A program made the position numbers and the translations under genes. The notes under the pieces are model-generated. The model was not told the DNA's origin. It was given only the letters and a program-made list of their open reading frames with translations, and searched no databases. Of a stretch of 32,059 bases of DNA, positions 6,081 through 13,264 are shown piece by piece (positions within the stretch are counted from its first letter, which is position 1; the number at the start of each line of letters is the position of its first letter). This DNA is from Clostridia bacterium (GTDB lineage: Bacteria > Bacillota > Clostridia > Oscillospirales > Acutalibacteraceae). The DNA is taken from positions 1 to 32,059 of the forward strand of contig JAFUPX010000019.1 of assembly GCA_017472575.1 (NCBI GenBank), read 5' to 3'.

Positions 6081-6109
6081 TTGACAAATATTAACTTACA
6101 TGATAAAAT
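6081..6109 (+). promoter_or_regulatory. Sigma-A promoter of the small membrane protein gene
   Basis: TTGACA (6081-6086), a 17-bp spacer, TAAAAT (6104-6109). Predicted start is near 6116, about 32 nt before ATG 6148. Confidence 0.8.
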
Positions 6110-6147
6110 CAAAACATATAATAAATAAATTTAAGGAGGTTGTTTTT

Positions 6148-6474
6148 ATGTCAACCGCGCAAATTGTTTTTCTTTCCATTTTAATAGGTGTGGTATTGGT
6201 AACTAAGTTAGTTATTGATATTCTTATTATTTCAAATCTTACCGCAATAAAGCGAAATACTAAGTTCACCGCAAACAAGCTGAAACAGTTATGCAAACTA
6301 ACCTCCGACAATCAGATATATGTAAGAGGAGTTTACAATGCAATAAGCGGAGATAATGAGGTTTTAGCTAAAATTGCAGAAGAACAGGAAAAAGAAAAAA
6401 AGAAGAAAAAGACAACAAGAAAAACCGCCGCAAAGCCTAAGGCAGAGCCTGTAACTGCGGCAACTGAAAATTAA
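6148..6474 (+). CDS. Small one-helix membrane protein with Lys-rich tail, unknown function
   Basis: A 108-residue protein I do not recognise. Residues 3-30 form one strongly hydrophobic segment (VFLSILIGVVLVTKLVIDILI). A basic amphipathic middle follows, then a charged tail with a run of six lysines and an Ala/Pro/Lys-rich end. ATG 6148 is chosen because AAGGAGG (6133-6139) precedes it; an upstream in-frame ATG at 6100 lies within the promoter. It is a single-gene unit with a near-consensus promoter and a terminator, so it is probably well expressed. The tail would lie in the cytoplasm under the positive-inside rule and could bind nucleic acid or phospholipid; that is inference. Confidence 0.8.
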   Translation: MSTAQIVFLSILIGVVLVTKLVIDILIISNLTAIKRNTKFTANKLKQLCKLTSDNQIYVRGVYNAISGDNEVLAKIAEEQEKEKKKKKTTRKTAAKPKAEPVTAATEN

Positions 6475-6487
6475 CTTCTACATATTA

Positions 6488-6524
6488 AAGCTCGTATGCT
6501 TTAGAAGCATACGAGCTTATTTTA
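6488..6524 (+). terminator. Terminator between convergent genes
   Basis: A perfect 14-bp stem, AAGCTCGTATGCTT (6488-6501) with AAGCATACGAGCTT (6505-6518), has a 3-nt loop and is followed by TATTTTATA. It closes the plus-strand unit. On the minus strand it lies just after the TIGR04086 gene but has a weaker T-tract there. Confidence 0.85.
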
Positions 6525-6929
6525 TATATATTTCTTATTTTTTCCCTGATTAACTCCTAAAATACCGCCAATCATTGAAGCCAGAATTATAATAATAAAT
6601 CTTAAAAGTGTGTTTATTCCAACACCGTCAAAGCTGGAAATTAACGCGATGAGCGTTACAGCAATAAAAATTACAGTTCCCATAAGCAGACCTACTATAT
6701 AACCTCTATCCCCTATTTTCTTAGAGGTAAAAAATGAAGCAACAAAGCTGCCGAGTGCCAGAGAAACGGTTGCAAACGGAACAGCAAATGAGCTGTCGAT
6801 TTCGAAAAGATACATAACAAGTGCAAAAAGAGCGGCACTGATAAATGTAACTGCTGTTCCGATGATAAGTCCAAACAGATATCTTTTTAGCTTTACTGCA
6901 GTATCACCTTTGATATATTCTTTTGACAT
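6522..6929 (-). CDS. TIGR04086 family four-helix membrane protein
   Basis: A 135-residue protein with four predicted membrane helices (about residues 15-40, 48-66, 78-97 and 108-126), ending in a short basic tail. Length, topology and position directly downstream of yajC match the TIGR04086 family of Firmicutes, whose function is unknown. The link to yajC suggests a role at the translocon or in membrane protein handling, but this is context only. Its SD (AGGAGGG) is built into the 3' arm of a hairpin (6936-6969), so its expression may be conditional. Confidence 0.82.
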   Translation of the reverse strand: MSKEYIKGDTAVKLKRYLFGLIIGTAVTFISAALFALVMYLFEIDSSFAVPFATVSLALGSFVASFFTSKKIGDRGYIVGLLMGTVIFIAVTLIALISSFDGVGINTLLRFIIIILASMIGGILGVNQGKNKKYI

Positions 6930-6969
6930 AAAAAATCCCTCCTGAACACTAAAATATATTCAGGAGGGA
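6930..6969 (-). promoter_or_regulatory. Terminator-like hairpin containing the SD of the TIGR04086 gene
   Basis: TCCCTCCTGAA (6936-6946) and TTCAGGAGGGA (6959-6969) are perfect 11-bp inverted copies with a 12-nt loop. On the minus strand the 3' arm reads TTCAGGAGGGA, is followed directly by six T, and then the ATG of the next gene. It looks like the terminator of queA-tgt-yajC and at the same time carries the SD of the next gene, so a folded hairpin would both stop transcription and hide the SD. Confidence 0.82.
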
Positions 6970-6988
6970 CAAAACTTATAACCTTTAA

Positions 6989-7348
6989 TTATTTTGAAGC
7001 TGTATCATCGTGAACAGTAAGGTTTGACTGCATCGCCCAACGGGCAACCGTAATCTTGCTATGGTCACTCTTAGACTCAATAACAATGGTATCTTCTTTC
7101 AGAGAAATAACTCTTCCGTAAATTCCGCCGATTGTAACGATTTCATCGCCAACCTGCAGATTTTCACGCATCTTCTTTTCTTCTTTCTGCTTCTTACGCT
7201 GAGGACGGATCATAAGGAAATACATAGCAGCAAAAATAATTACTATCCAGAGAATACTGAAAACCATTCCGCCTGTGCCTGCGGCAGCAACCTCCGAAGA
7301 AGTTTCTGTAGCTGTTTCTGCTGCTAATAAAATAGGATTAATATTCAT
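6989..7348 (-). CDS. yajC: Preprotein translocase subunit YajC
   Basis: A 119-residue YajC with a single membrane helix (about residues 27-46), the family signature FLMIRPQRKKQKE just after it, and a cytoplasmic domain (VGDEIVTIGGIYGRV). The N-terminal stretch before the helix is Ala/Thr/Glu-rich and somewhat longer than in short homologues. YajC associates with SecDF and the SecYEG translocon. It lies downstream of tgt with GGAGG before ATG 7348, the classical queA-tgt-yajC order. Confidence 0.95.
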   Translation of the reverse strand: MNINPILLAAETATETSSEVAAAGTGGMVFSILWIVIIFAAMYFLMIRPQRKKQKEEKKMRENLQVGDEIVTIGGIYGRVISLKEDTIVIESKSDHSKITVARWAMQSNLTVHDDTASK

Positions 7349-7422
7349 TGATTTAAACCTCCAAAAAACTTATAAAGTTATTATATATTAAACGGACAGG
7401 TATTTCAAGAACAATTTGTAAA

Positions 7423-8553
7423 TTATATCCTTGTGGAGTAAATTTCTTCCTTTTCCTTTTTGAACTGCGCAAAGTTTCCGTTATCAAGAGCGTTTCGGAT
7501 ATCCTCCATAAGATGATTGTAAAACCATAGATTGTGCATAACAAGCAATCTTTGAGACAGCATCTCTCCGCTTTTAAGCAAATGTCGTATATACGCCTTA
7601 CTGTAACGCTGACAGACCGGACAGCCGCAGTTTTCATCAATCGGAGACATATCAAGCTCATACTTCTGATTGTTTATGTTGATAATACCCTTTGAAGTAA
7701 ACAAGTGTCCGTGGCGAGCATTACGGCTGGGCATAACACAGTCAAAAAGGTCTACTCCCCTTTCAACCGCGTTAAGAATGTTTGCCGGTGTTCCCACTCC
7801 CATTAAATATCTTATCTTGTTATCAGGCATATGCGGTGTTACATTTTCAATTATATCATACATAACCTCCGCCGGCTCTCCAACCGCCAGACCGCCGATA
7901 GCATAACCGTCCAAATCAAGTTCCCTTATTCGCTTCATATGCTCAACCCGCAAATCAGCATAGGTACAGCCCTGATTTATTCCAAAAAGCATTTGCTCTG
8001 GATTTACGGTGGTTTCTAAAGAATTTAATTCCTGCATTTTTGCTTTACAACGCTCAAGCCATCTTGTTGTTCGTTCACACGATGCCTTTGCATAGGAGTA
8101 TTCTGCCGGATTTTCTACACATTCGTCAAACGCCATTGCAATGGTTGAACCTAAGTTAGACTGTATCTGCATACTTTCCTCAGGTCCCATAAAAATACGT
8201 CTTCCGTCAACATGGGAAGCAAAGGTTACACCCTCCTCCTTTATCTGGCGAAGCGAAGCCAAAGAAAACACCTGAAAGCCGCCGCTATCGGTTAAAATCG
8301 GGCCATCCCAAGTGGTGAATTTGTGAAGACCTCCGCATTTTTTTACTGTTTCGTCTCCGGGTCTTATATGGAGATGGTAGGTATTGCTAAGCATTACCTG
8401 ACAACCCAATATTTTTAAATCCTCGGCAGAAACACCGCCCTTAATAGCCGCGGCAGTTGCAACATTCATAAAAGCAGGTGTTTGAACCGTTCCTCTGTTG
8501 GTTACAAATTCAGCCCTACGGGCATTGCCTTCTGTTTTTAATAACTTATACAT
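7423..8553 (-). CDS. tgt: tRNA-guanine transglycosylase (Tgt)
   Basis: A 376-residue bacterial TGT that exchanges G34 for preQ1 in tRNAs with GUN anticodons, a step in queuosine synthesis. DSGGFQVFSL (89-98) includes a catalytic Asp; DCVMPSRNARHG (271-282) carries the nucleophilic Asp271. The zinc site CGCPVC plus a distal His (about Cys309, Cys311, Cys314, His340) is intact. GGAGAAACAA precedes ATG 8553. It follows queA by 9 bp, so both enzymes are made together. Confidence 0.98.
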   Translation of the reverse strand: MYKLLKTEGNARRAEFVTNRGTVQTPAFMNVATAAAIKGGVSAEDLKILGCQVMLSNTYHLHIRPGDETVKKCGGLHKFTTWDGPILTDSGGFQVFSLASLRQIKEEGVTFASHVDGRRIFMGPEESMQIQSNLGSTIAMAFDECVENPAEYSYAKASCERTTRWLERCKAKMQELNSLETTVNPEQMLFGINQGCTYADLRVEHMKRIRELDLDGYAIGGLAVGEPAEVMYDIIENVTPHMPDNKIRYLMGVGTPANILNAVERGVDLFDCVMPSRNARHGHLFTSKGIININNQKYELDMSPIDENCGCPVCQRYSKAYIRHLLKSGEMLSQRLLVMHNLWFYNHLMEDIRNALDNGNFAQFKKEKEEIYSTRI

Positions 8554-8562
8554 TTGTTTCTC

Positions 8563-9585
8563 CTATTCAATAAACATTGCATCACCGAAGCTAAAAAATC
8601 TGTACTTTTCATCAACAGCTTCCTTATATGCTCGCATTGTGTTTTCATACCACGAAAAAGCAGAAACCAGCATAATAAGAGTGCTTTCGGGTAAATGAAA
8701 ATTGGTTATCAGCGCATCCATACACTTGAAATTATATCCGGGATAGATAAAAATATCTGTATCACCGCTGCACTCTTTTATTTCACCGTACAAATTAGCT
8801 ACGCTTTCAATTGTTCTGCAGCTTGTTGTTCCTACGCATACTACCCTTCCGCCGTTTTTCTTGGTTTTGTTAATCAATTCTGCAGACTCGTTGGATACAA
8901 AATAATGCTCCGAATGCATTTTATGCTCGGTTATTTCCTCAACCTTAACAGGACGGAATGTTCCCAACCCTACATGAAGGGTTACAAAGGCTACATTTAC
9001 ACCGTTTTCTTTTAGCTTTTCAAGAATTTCGTCAGTAAAATGAAGTCCCGCAGTTGGAGCGGCGGCAGAGCCTAATTCTTTTGAATAAACCGTCTGATAA
9101 CGTTCCTTATCCTTTAACTTTTCCTTAATATACGGTGGCAGAGGCATCTGCCCCACCTCGTCAAGCACAGAGTAAAACTCTCCTGAACATTCAAATTTTA
9201 AAATACGGTTACCATCCTCTAAAACATCGGTAACTGTAGCTGAAAGTTTATCACTGAATTTAAAGGAATTACCTGTTTTTGCCTTTTTTCCAGGACCTGC
9301 AATACATTCCCAGAGAAGCTCGCCACGCTGTTTCAATAAAACAAACTCAACAACCGCTCCGGTATCTGTTCTTGTACCGTAAAGCCTTGCCGGCAATACT
9401 CTCGTATTATTAAGAACCAGACAATCCCCTGCTTTTAAGTAATTTAAAATATTAAAAAAGGCATCGTGCTTAATTTCTCCGTTTTGCTTAGAGAGAACAA
9501 GCAGTTTTGAATTACTTCTCTGCTCCAGCGGCGTCTGAGCAATAAGCTCGGGAGGTAAATCGTAGTAAAAATCGCTCTTTTTCAT
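8563..9585 (-). CDS. queA: S-adenosylmethionine:tRNA ribosyltransferase-isomerase QueA
   Basis: A 340-residue QueA that transfers the ribosyl part of SAM to preQ1-tRNA, giving epoxyqueuosine. Motifs: [22 protein letters not shown] at the N-terminus, [19 protein letters not shown], and near the C-terminus [10 protein letters not shown] and [17 protein letters not shown] precedes ATG 9585. It is first in the queA-tgt-yajC unit. A weak divergent promoter (9620-9647) overlaps the asd promoter. Confidence 0.98.
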   Translation of the reverse strand: MKKSDFYYDLPPELIAQTPLEQRSNSKLLVLSKQNGEIKHDAFFNILNYLKAGDCLVLNNTRVLPARLYGTRTDTGAVVEFVLLKQRGELLWECIAGPGKKAKTGNSFKFSDKLSATVTDVLEDGNRILKFECSGEFYSVLDEVGQMPLPPYIKEKLKDKERYQTVYSKELGSAAAPTAGLHFTDEILEKLKENGVNVAFVTLHVGLGTFRPVKVEEITEHKMHSEHYFVSNESAELINKTKKNGGRVVCVGTTSCRTIESVANLYGEIKECSGDTDIFIYPGYNFKCMDALITNFHLPESTLIMLVSAFSWYENTMRAYKEAVDEKYRFFSFGDAMFIE

Positions 9586-9619
9586 GAGTCACCTAACAAC
9601 TTTCTTTAATTTCCAGCAT

Positions 9620-9647
9620 AAAATAGTTTGACAAACATACTCTGCAA
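9620..9647 (-). promoter_or_regulatory. Possible queA promoter, overlapping the asd promoter
   Basis: On the minus strand TTGCAG (9647-9642), a 16-bp spacer and TATTTT (9625-9620). It sits on top of the asd promoter (9628-9656) on the other strand, so the two could exclude each other. Confidence 0.4.
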
Positions 9648-9656
9648 TGGTATTAT
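9628..9656 (+). promoter_or_regulatory. Sigma-A promoter of asd-dapA-dapB
   Basis: TTGACA (9628-9633), a 17-bp spacer, TATTAT (9651-9656). The start near 9663 gives a leader of about 78 nt to ATG 9741, too short for a lysine riboswitch. Confidence 0.82.
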
Positions 9657-9740
9657 TTTATAATAGATTATTATATTGCAAAAAACAATATATATCAAGT
9701 CTATTTTTGCATTATGTTTGTGGAAAGAGTGTGAAGGAAA

Positions 9741-10820
9741 ATGAAAAAATTCAATGTAGGTATTATCGGAGCAACCGGAATGGTTGGCCAGCGCTTTGCT
9801 CTGCTTTTAGCAGATCATCCTTGGTTTAATGTTACAGCTTTAGCGGCAAGCTCCCGTTCCTCGGGTAAAACCTATGATGAAGCAGTATCGGAAAGATGGG
9901 CAATGAAATCTCCCATCCCAGAAAATTTAAAGGATATGGTAATCTATGACGCAGTTAACGATATTGAATCAATCGTTTCTAAGGTTGATTTTGTTTTCTG
10001 TGCCGTTGATATGAAGAAGGATGAAATAAAAGCCCTTGAAGAAAATTACGCAAAGCACGAATGCCCTGTAATTTCAAACAACAGCGCACACAGGCACACA
10101 CCTGACGTTCCGATGATTATTCCCGAAATAAATGCGGAGCATGCTAAAATTATTGAAGCTCAGAGAAAGAGACTGGGAACAAAGAAAGGCTTTATCGCGG
10201 TTAAATCTAACTGCTCATTACAAAGCTATGTTCCTGCACTTTTCCCTCTTGACAAGTTTGAAATTGATAAATGTCTTGTAACAACCTATCAGGCAATTTC
10301 AGGTGCCGGCAAAACCTTTGAGCGTTGGCCTGAAATGATTGATAATGTTATTCCCTTTATCGGCGGAGAGGAAGAAAAAAGCGAGCAGGAGCCGCTTAAA
10401 ATCTGGGGTAAAATTGAAGGCGGAGAAATTGTTCCCTCTGAGCGTCCTAAATTTACTGCACAGTGCTTAAGAGTTCCCGTTTCGGACGGACATATGGCGG
10501 CTGTTTTCGTTTCCTTTAAAAACAAGCCCTCCAAGGAAGAAATACTTAAAATCTGGAAAGAATACAGCGGAGAGCCTCAAAAGCTTGAGTTGCCCCACGC
10601 TCCCAAGCAGTTTATCTACTACTATGAGGAAGACAATATGCCCCAGACCAAGCTTAACCGCGATTTAGACGGCGGAATGGCAATTCACGTTGGAAGACTC
10701 AGAGAAGATTCTCAATACGATTATAAATTCGTTTGTCTTTCCCATAATACTTTAAGAGGAGCGGCAGGCGGAGCAGTACTTCTTGCAGAGCTTCTCTGTG
10801 CAAAGGGATATATGGATTAA
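9741..10820 (+). CDS. asd: Aspartate-semialdehyde dehydrogenase (archaeal/fungal-type)
   Basis: A 359-residue NADP-dependent enzyme that reduces aspartyl phosphate to aspartate semialdehyde, the branch point to lysine/DAP, threonine and methionine. GATGMVGQRF (10-19) is the dinucleotide loop. The catalytic Cys158 lies in KSNCSLQSY; Gln184 and His251 fit the remaining active-site residues. The motif context (SNNSAHRH, PDVPMIIPEIN) is that of the archaeal/fungal-type ASADH rather than the common enterobacterial form. It is first in the asd-dapA-dapB operon. Confidence 0.95.
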   Translation: MKKFNVGIIGATGMVGQRFALLLADHPWFNVTALAASSRSSGKTYDEAVSERWAMKSPIPENLKDMVIYDAVNDIESIVSKVDFVFCAVDMKKDEIKALEENYAKHECPVISNNSAHRHTPDVPMIIPEINAEHAKIIEAQRKRLGTKKGFIAVKSNCSLQSYVPALFPLDKFEIDKCLVTTYQAISGAGKTFERWPEMIDNVIPFIGGEEEKSEQEPLKIWGKIEGGEIVPSERPKFTAQCLRVPVSDGHMAAVFVSFKNKPSKEEILKIWKEYSGEPQKLELPHAPKQFIYYYEEDNMPQTKLNRDLDGGMAIHVGRLREDSQYDYKFVCLSHNTLRGAAGGAVLLAELLCAKGYMD

Positions 10821-10862
10821 ACCTATTAATTTTTAAAACAACACTGAGAAAGGAGAATTTTT

Positions 10863-11750
10863 ATGAAGCAACGGATATTTAAAGGTGCCGCAACTGCACT
10901 TATTACACCTATGTATGAGGACGGTACGGTTAATTTTAAAGGATTAGAGTTGTTGGTTGAAAAGCAGATTGAGGGCAATATTGACGCTCTTGTTATCTGC
11001 GGAACAACCGGAGAAAAATCCACTCTCAGGTATGATGAACATGTAAAGGTTATAGAGGTTGCCGCAAAAGCGGCGGCAGGCAGAGTTCCGATTATTGCAG
11101 GAACCGGAAGCAACGACACTGTTTATTCGGTTGAGCTTTGCGAGGATGCCGCAAAGATAGGTGCTGATGCATTCTTAATGGTAACCCCTTATTACAACAA
11201 AACCTCTCAGGAGGGACTTATAGCGCATTATAACTATATTGCGGACAGAGTAAGCAAGCCAATAATTCTCTACAATGTACCTTCCAGAACAGGAGTTGCA
11301 ATAAACCCCGAAACATATAAGGAGCTATCAAAGCATCAAAGAATAGTTGCGGTTAAGGAGGCTAACGGAGATATAGCCTCAGTTGCTAAAACAAAATACC
11401 TCTGCGGAGACGAGCTTGATATTTACTCAGGTAATGATGACCAAGTGGTTCCGATAATGTCGCTCGGGGGAATTGGTGTTATTTCGGTTATATCCAATTT
11501 TCTTCCGAATGAAATGCACGAAATGTGCCATTCCTATTTAAACGGAGATACAAAAAAAGCCGCCGAAATGCAGATTAAATATACAGGACTTATGAACGCG
11601 CTCTTCAGCGACGTTAACCCTGTTCCCGTTAAGGAAGCGATGAACATTCTCGGAATGGAAGCAGGCCCTTGCAGACTTCCGCTTTATCCAATGTCCGAAG
11701 TAAAAAAGCAAAAGCTCATTGAAAAGCTCAAGGAATGCGGCTGTTTATAA
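10863..11750 (+). CDS. dapA: 4-hydroxy-tetrahydrodipicolinate synthase
   Basis: A 295-residue TIM-barrel aldolase joining pyruvate and aspartate semialdehyde. GTTGEKST (47-54) binds the pyruvate carboxylate, Tyr137 (LYNVPSRTG) is the proton relay, and Lys165 (VAVKEANGD) forms the Schiff base. TPYYNK is also conserved. AAAGGAG precedes ATG 10863. It lies 42 bp after asd and before dapB, so three consecutive steps are encoded in order. Confidence 0.97.
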   Translation: MKQRIFKGAATALITPMYEDGTVNFKGLELLVEKQIEGNIDALVICGTTGEKSTLRYDEHVKVIEVAAKAAAGRVPIIAGTGSNDTVYSVELCEDAAKIGADAFLMVTPYYNKTSQEGLIAHYNYIADRVSKPIILYNVPSRTGVAINPETYKELSKHQRIVAVKEANGDIASVAKTKYLCGDELDIYSGNDDQVVPIMSLGGIGVISVISNFLPNEMHEMCHSYLNGDTKKAAEMQIKYTGLMNALFSDVNPVPVKEAMNILGMEAGPCRLPLYPMSEVKKQKLIEKLKECGCL

Positions 11751-11785
11751 CGATTATAATTTAAAAATAGTATGGATGTGTAAAA

Positions 11786-12541
11786 ATGATTAAAGCAATA
11801 CTTGTAGGTGCTTGCGGAAAAATGGGAAGATTTGTAGCAAGCTGTGCTGAGGAAGACAGCGGAATTAAAATCATCGCCGGAGTAGACCGTGTAAATACGG
11901 GATGCTCCTTCCCTGTTTTTTCTTCATTTGATGAAATCAATACCGATGCGGATGTTATAATAGACTTTTCAAGCCCTGCTGTGCTTGATTCCCTGCTTGA
12001 TTATGCAGTTAGAAAAAATATACCCACTGTGCTTGCAACAACAGGCTACAGCAATGAGCAGATAGAAAAAATTCATAACGCAGCCAAGAATATACCCATT
12101 TTCTTCTCATTTAATATGTCTTTGGGCGTAAATCTTATTTGCTCGCTTGCAAAAAAGGCGGCAAAAATTTTAGGAAACAGTTTTGATATCGAAATTGTTG
12201 AAAAACACCACAATCAGAAGATTGACGCACCCTCAGGTACCGCTATCATGCTTGCAAATGCCGTCAACGAGGTTTTTGACGACAAACTAAACTACGAGTA
12301 TGACCGACATTCAAAACGCGCCAAACGCCCTAAAAATGAAATAGGAATACATTCTATACGCGGAGGTACTATCGTCGGAGAGCATGATGTGATTTTCGCA
12401 GGACACGATGAGGTTATAACAATATCTCATTCTGCGGCATCAAAGGAAGTGTTTGCGGCAGGTGCTGTAAAGGCGGCAAAATTTATCGCAAGCCAAAGCA
12501 GCGGACTTTACGATATGAATTCAATAGTTGCGCTTGATTAA
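11786..12541 (+). CDS. dapB: 4-hydroxy-tetrahydrodipicolinate reductase
   Basis: A 251-residue DapB. The N-terminal Rossmann motif is GACGKMG (8-14); the catalytic motif EKHHNQKIDAPSGTA (about 139-153) holds the His pair 141-142 and Lys145. ATTGYS supports the reductase assignment. It uses NAD(P)H to make tetrahydrodipicolinate for meso-DAP (cell wall), lysine and, in spore formers, dipicolinate. The SD is weak (GGATG). A strong terminator follows directly. Confidence 0.97.
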   Translation: MIKAILVGACGKMGRFVASCAEEDSGIKIIAGVDRVNTGCSFPVFSSFDEINTDADVIIDFSSPAVLDSLLDYAVRKNIPTVLATTGYSNEQIEKIHNAAKNIPIFFSFNMSLGVNLICSLAKKAAKILGNSFDIEIVEKHHNQKIDAPSGTAIMLANAVNEVFDDKLNYEYDRHSKRAKRPKNEIGIHSIRGGTIVGEHDVIFAGHDEVITISHSAASKEVFAAGAVKAAKFIASQSSGLYDMNSIVALD

Positions 12542-12543
12542 AC

Positions 12544-12590
12544 AAAATAGGCTGTCTCACTACAAGAAGTGAGACAGCCTATTTTAATTA
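12544..12590 (+). terminator. Strong two-directional terminator after dapB
   Basis: A perfect 18-bp stem (12544-12561 with 12568-12585) with a 6-nt loop, flanked by T-rich runs on both strands. It ends asd-dapA-dapB on the plus strand and probably also the minus-strand unit that ends with the HD-domain gene. Confidence 0.92.
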
Positions 12591-12670
12591 ATAAAATATC
12601 TACATATTTATAACTTCTTACCCTAACAAATGGAAAGTATATTTCAGCGATACTTGCTTTAAATATTCTT

Positions 12671-13240
12671 TTATTCCTTTGGACCAAGCTGCAATTCATC
12701 CGCATATTCCTTCATCGCTTCAATACAGACTGATGCTACTTCCTTTACATCCATTCCCATCATTTCACAGCCCTGTTTAATAACCTCTCGGTTACATTTA
12801 GCGGCAAACTTCTTATCCTTGAATTTCTTCATAAAACTGGATACTTCCATATCCGTAATGCCGGCAGGACGCATTCTGGCGGCTGCCTGAATTATACCGG
12901 TCAGCTCATCCGCAGTGAACAACGATTTTTCAAGGTTTGTAATTGGCTCTACATCATTTACCAAACCGTAACCGTGAGCAAGGATTGCCCTTACCTCTTC
13001 ATCGGTAAGTCCTGCCTCTTTCAGAGGCTGTTCGGTATGCTTAAGATGCTCTTGCGGAAACTGCTCATAATCATAATCGTGAAGATAACCGATTGCCATC
13101 CAATGCTCTTTATCTTCGCCGAAATACTTTGCAAGGCCGCCCATAGCTACCATAACATTCTTTGCGTGGAGGAACAGATGCTCCTCTGTAGTAGTTGTGT
13201 TCAATAATTCTTTTGCCCTATCTAAAGTAAGTGTTTTCAT
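12671..13240 (-). CDS. HD-domain protein, probable metal-dependent phosphohydrolase
   Basis: A 189-residue single-domain HD protein. Candidate metal ligands are His25 (LFLHAKNVM), the His-Asp pair 54-55 (GYLHDYDYE), a following His (HLKHTEQP) and an Asp in TADELTG. This is the HDIG-type arrangement of small nucleotide hydrolases. The substrate cannot be told. It lies 24 bp downstream of addA with an SD of its own (AAGGAATGTG), so it is probably co-transcribed with addBA. Confidence 0.85.
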   Translation of the reverse strand: MKTLTLDRAKELLNTTTTEEHLFLHAKNVMVAMGGLAKYFGEDKEHWMAIGYLHDYDYEQFPQEHLKHTEQPLKEAGLTDEEVRAILAHGYGLVNDVEPITNLEKSLFTADELTGIIQAAARMRPAGITDMEVSSFMKKFKDKKFAAKCNREVIKQGCEMMGMDVKEVASVCIEAMKEYADELQLGPKE

Positions 13241-13264
13241 TTTTCACATTCCTTTTTATCTTAT

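Noticed and set aside
6100-6147. Upstream ATG extension of the small membrane protein
   Set aside because: The ATG at 6100 overlaps the promoter (6081-6109) and has no SD, while ATG 6148 has AAGGAGG at proper distance.
7353-7661. 102-codon minus-strand frame at the end of tgt
   Set aside because: It lies in another frame of tgt, lacks an SD, and the product resembles no protein family.
9657-9740. Lysine riboswitch in the asd leader
   Set aside because: The leader is only about 78 nt, while the lysine riboswitch needs about 170 nt, and no matching conserved core or terminator is seen.
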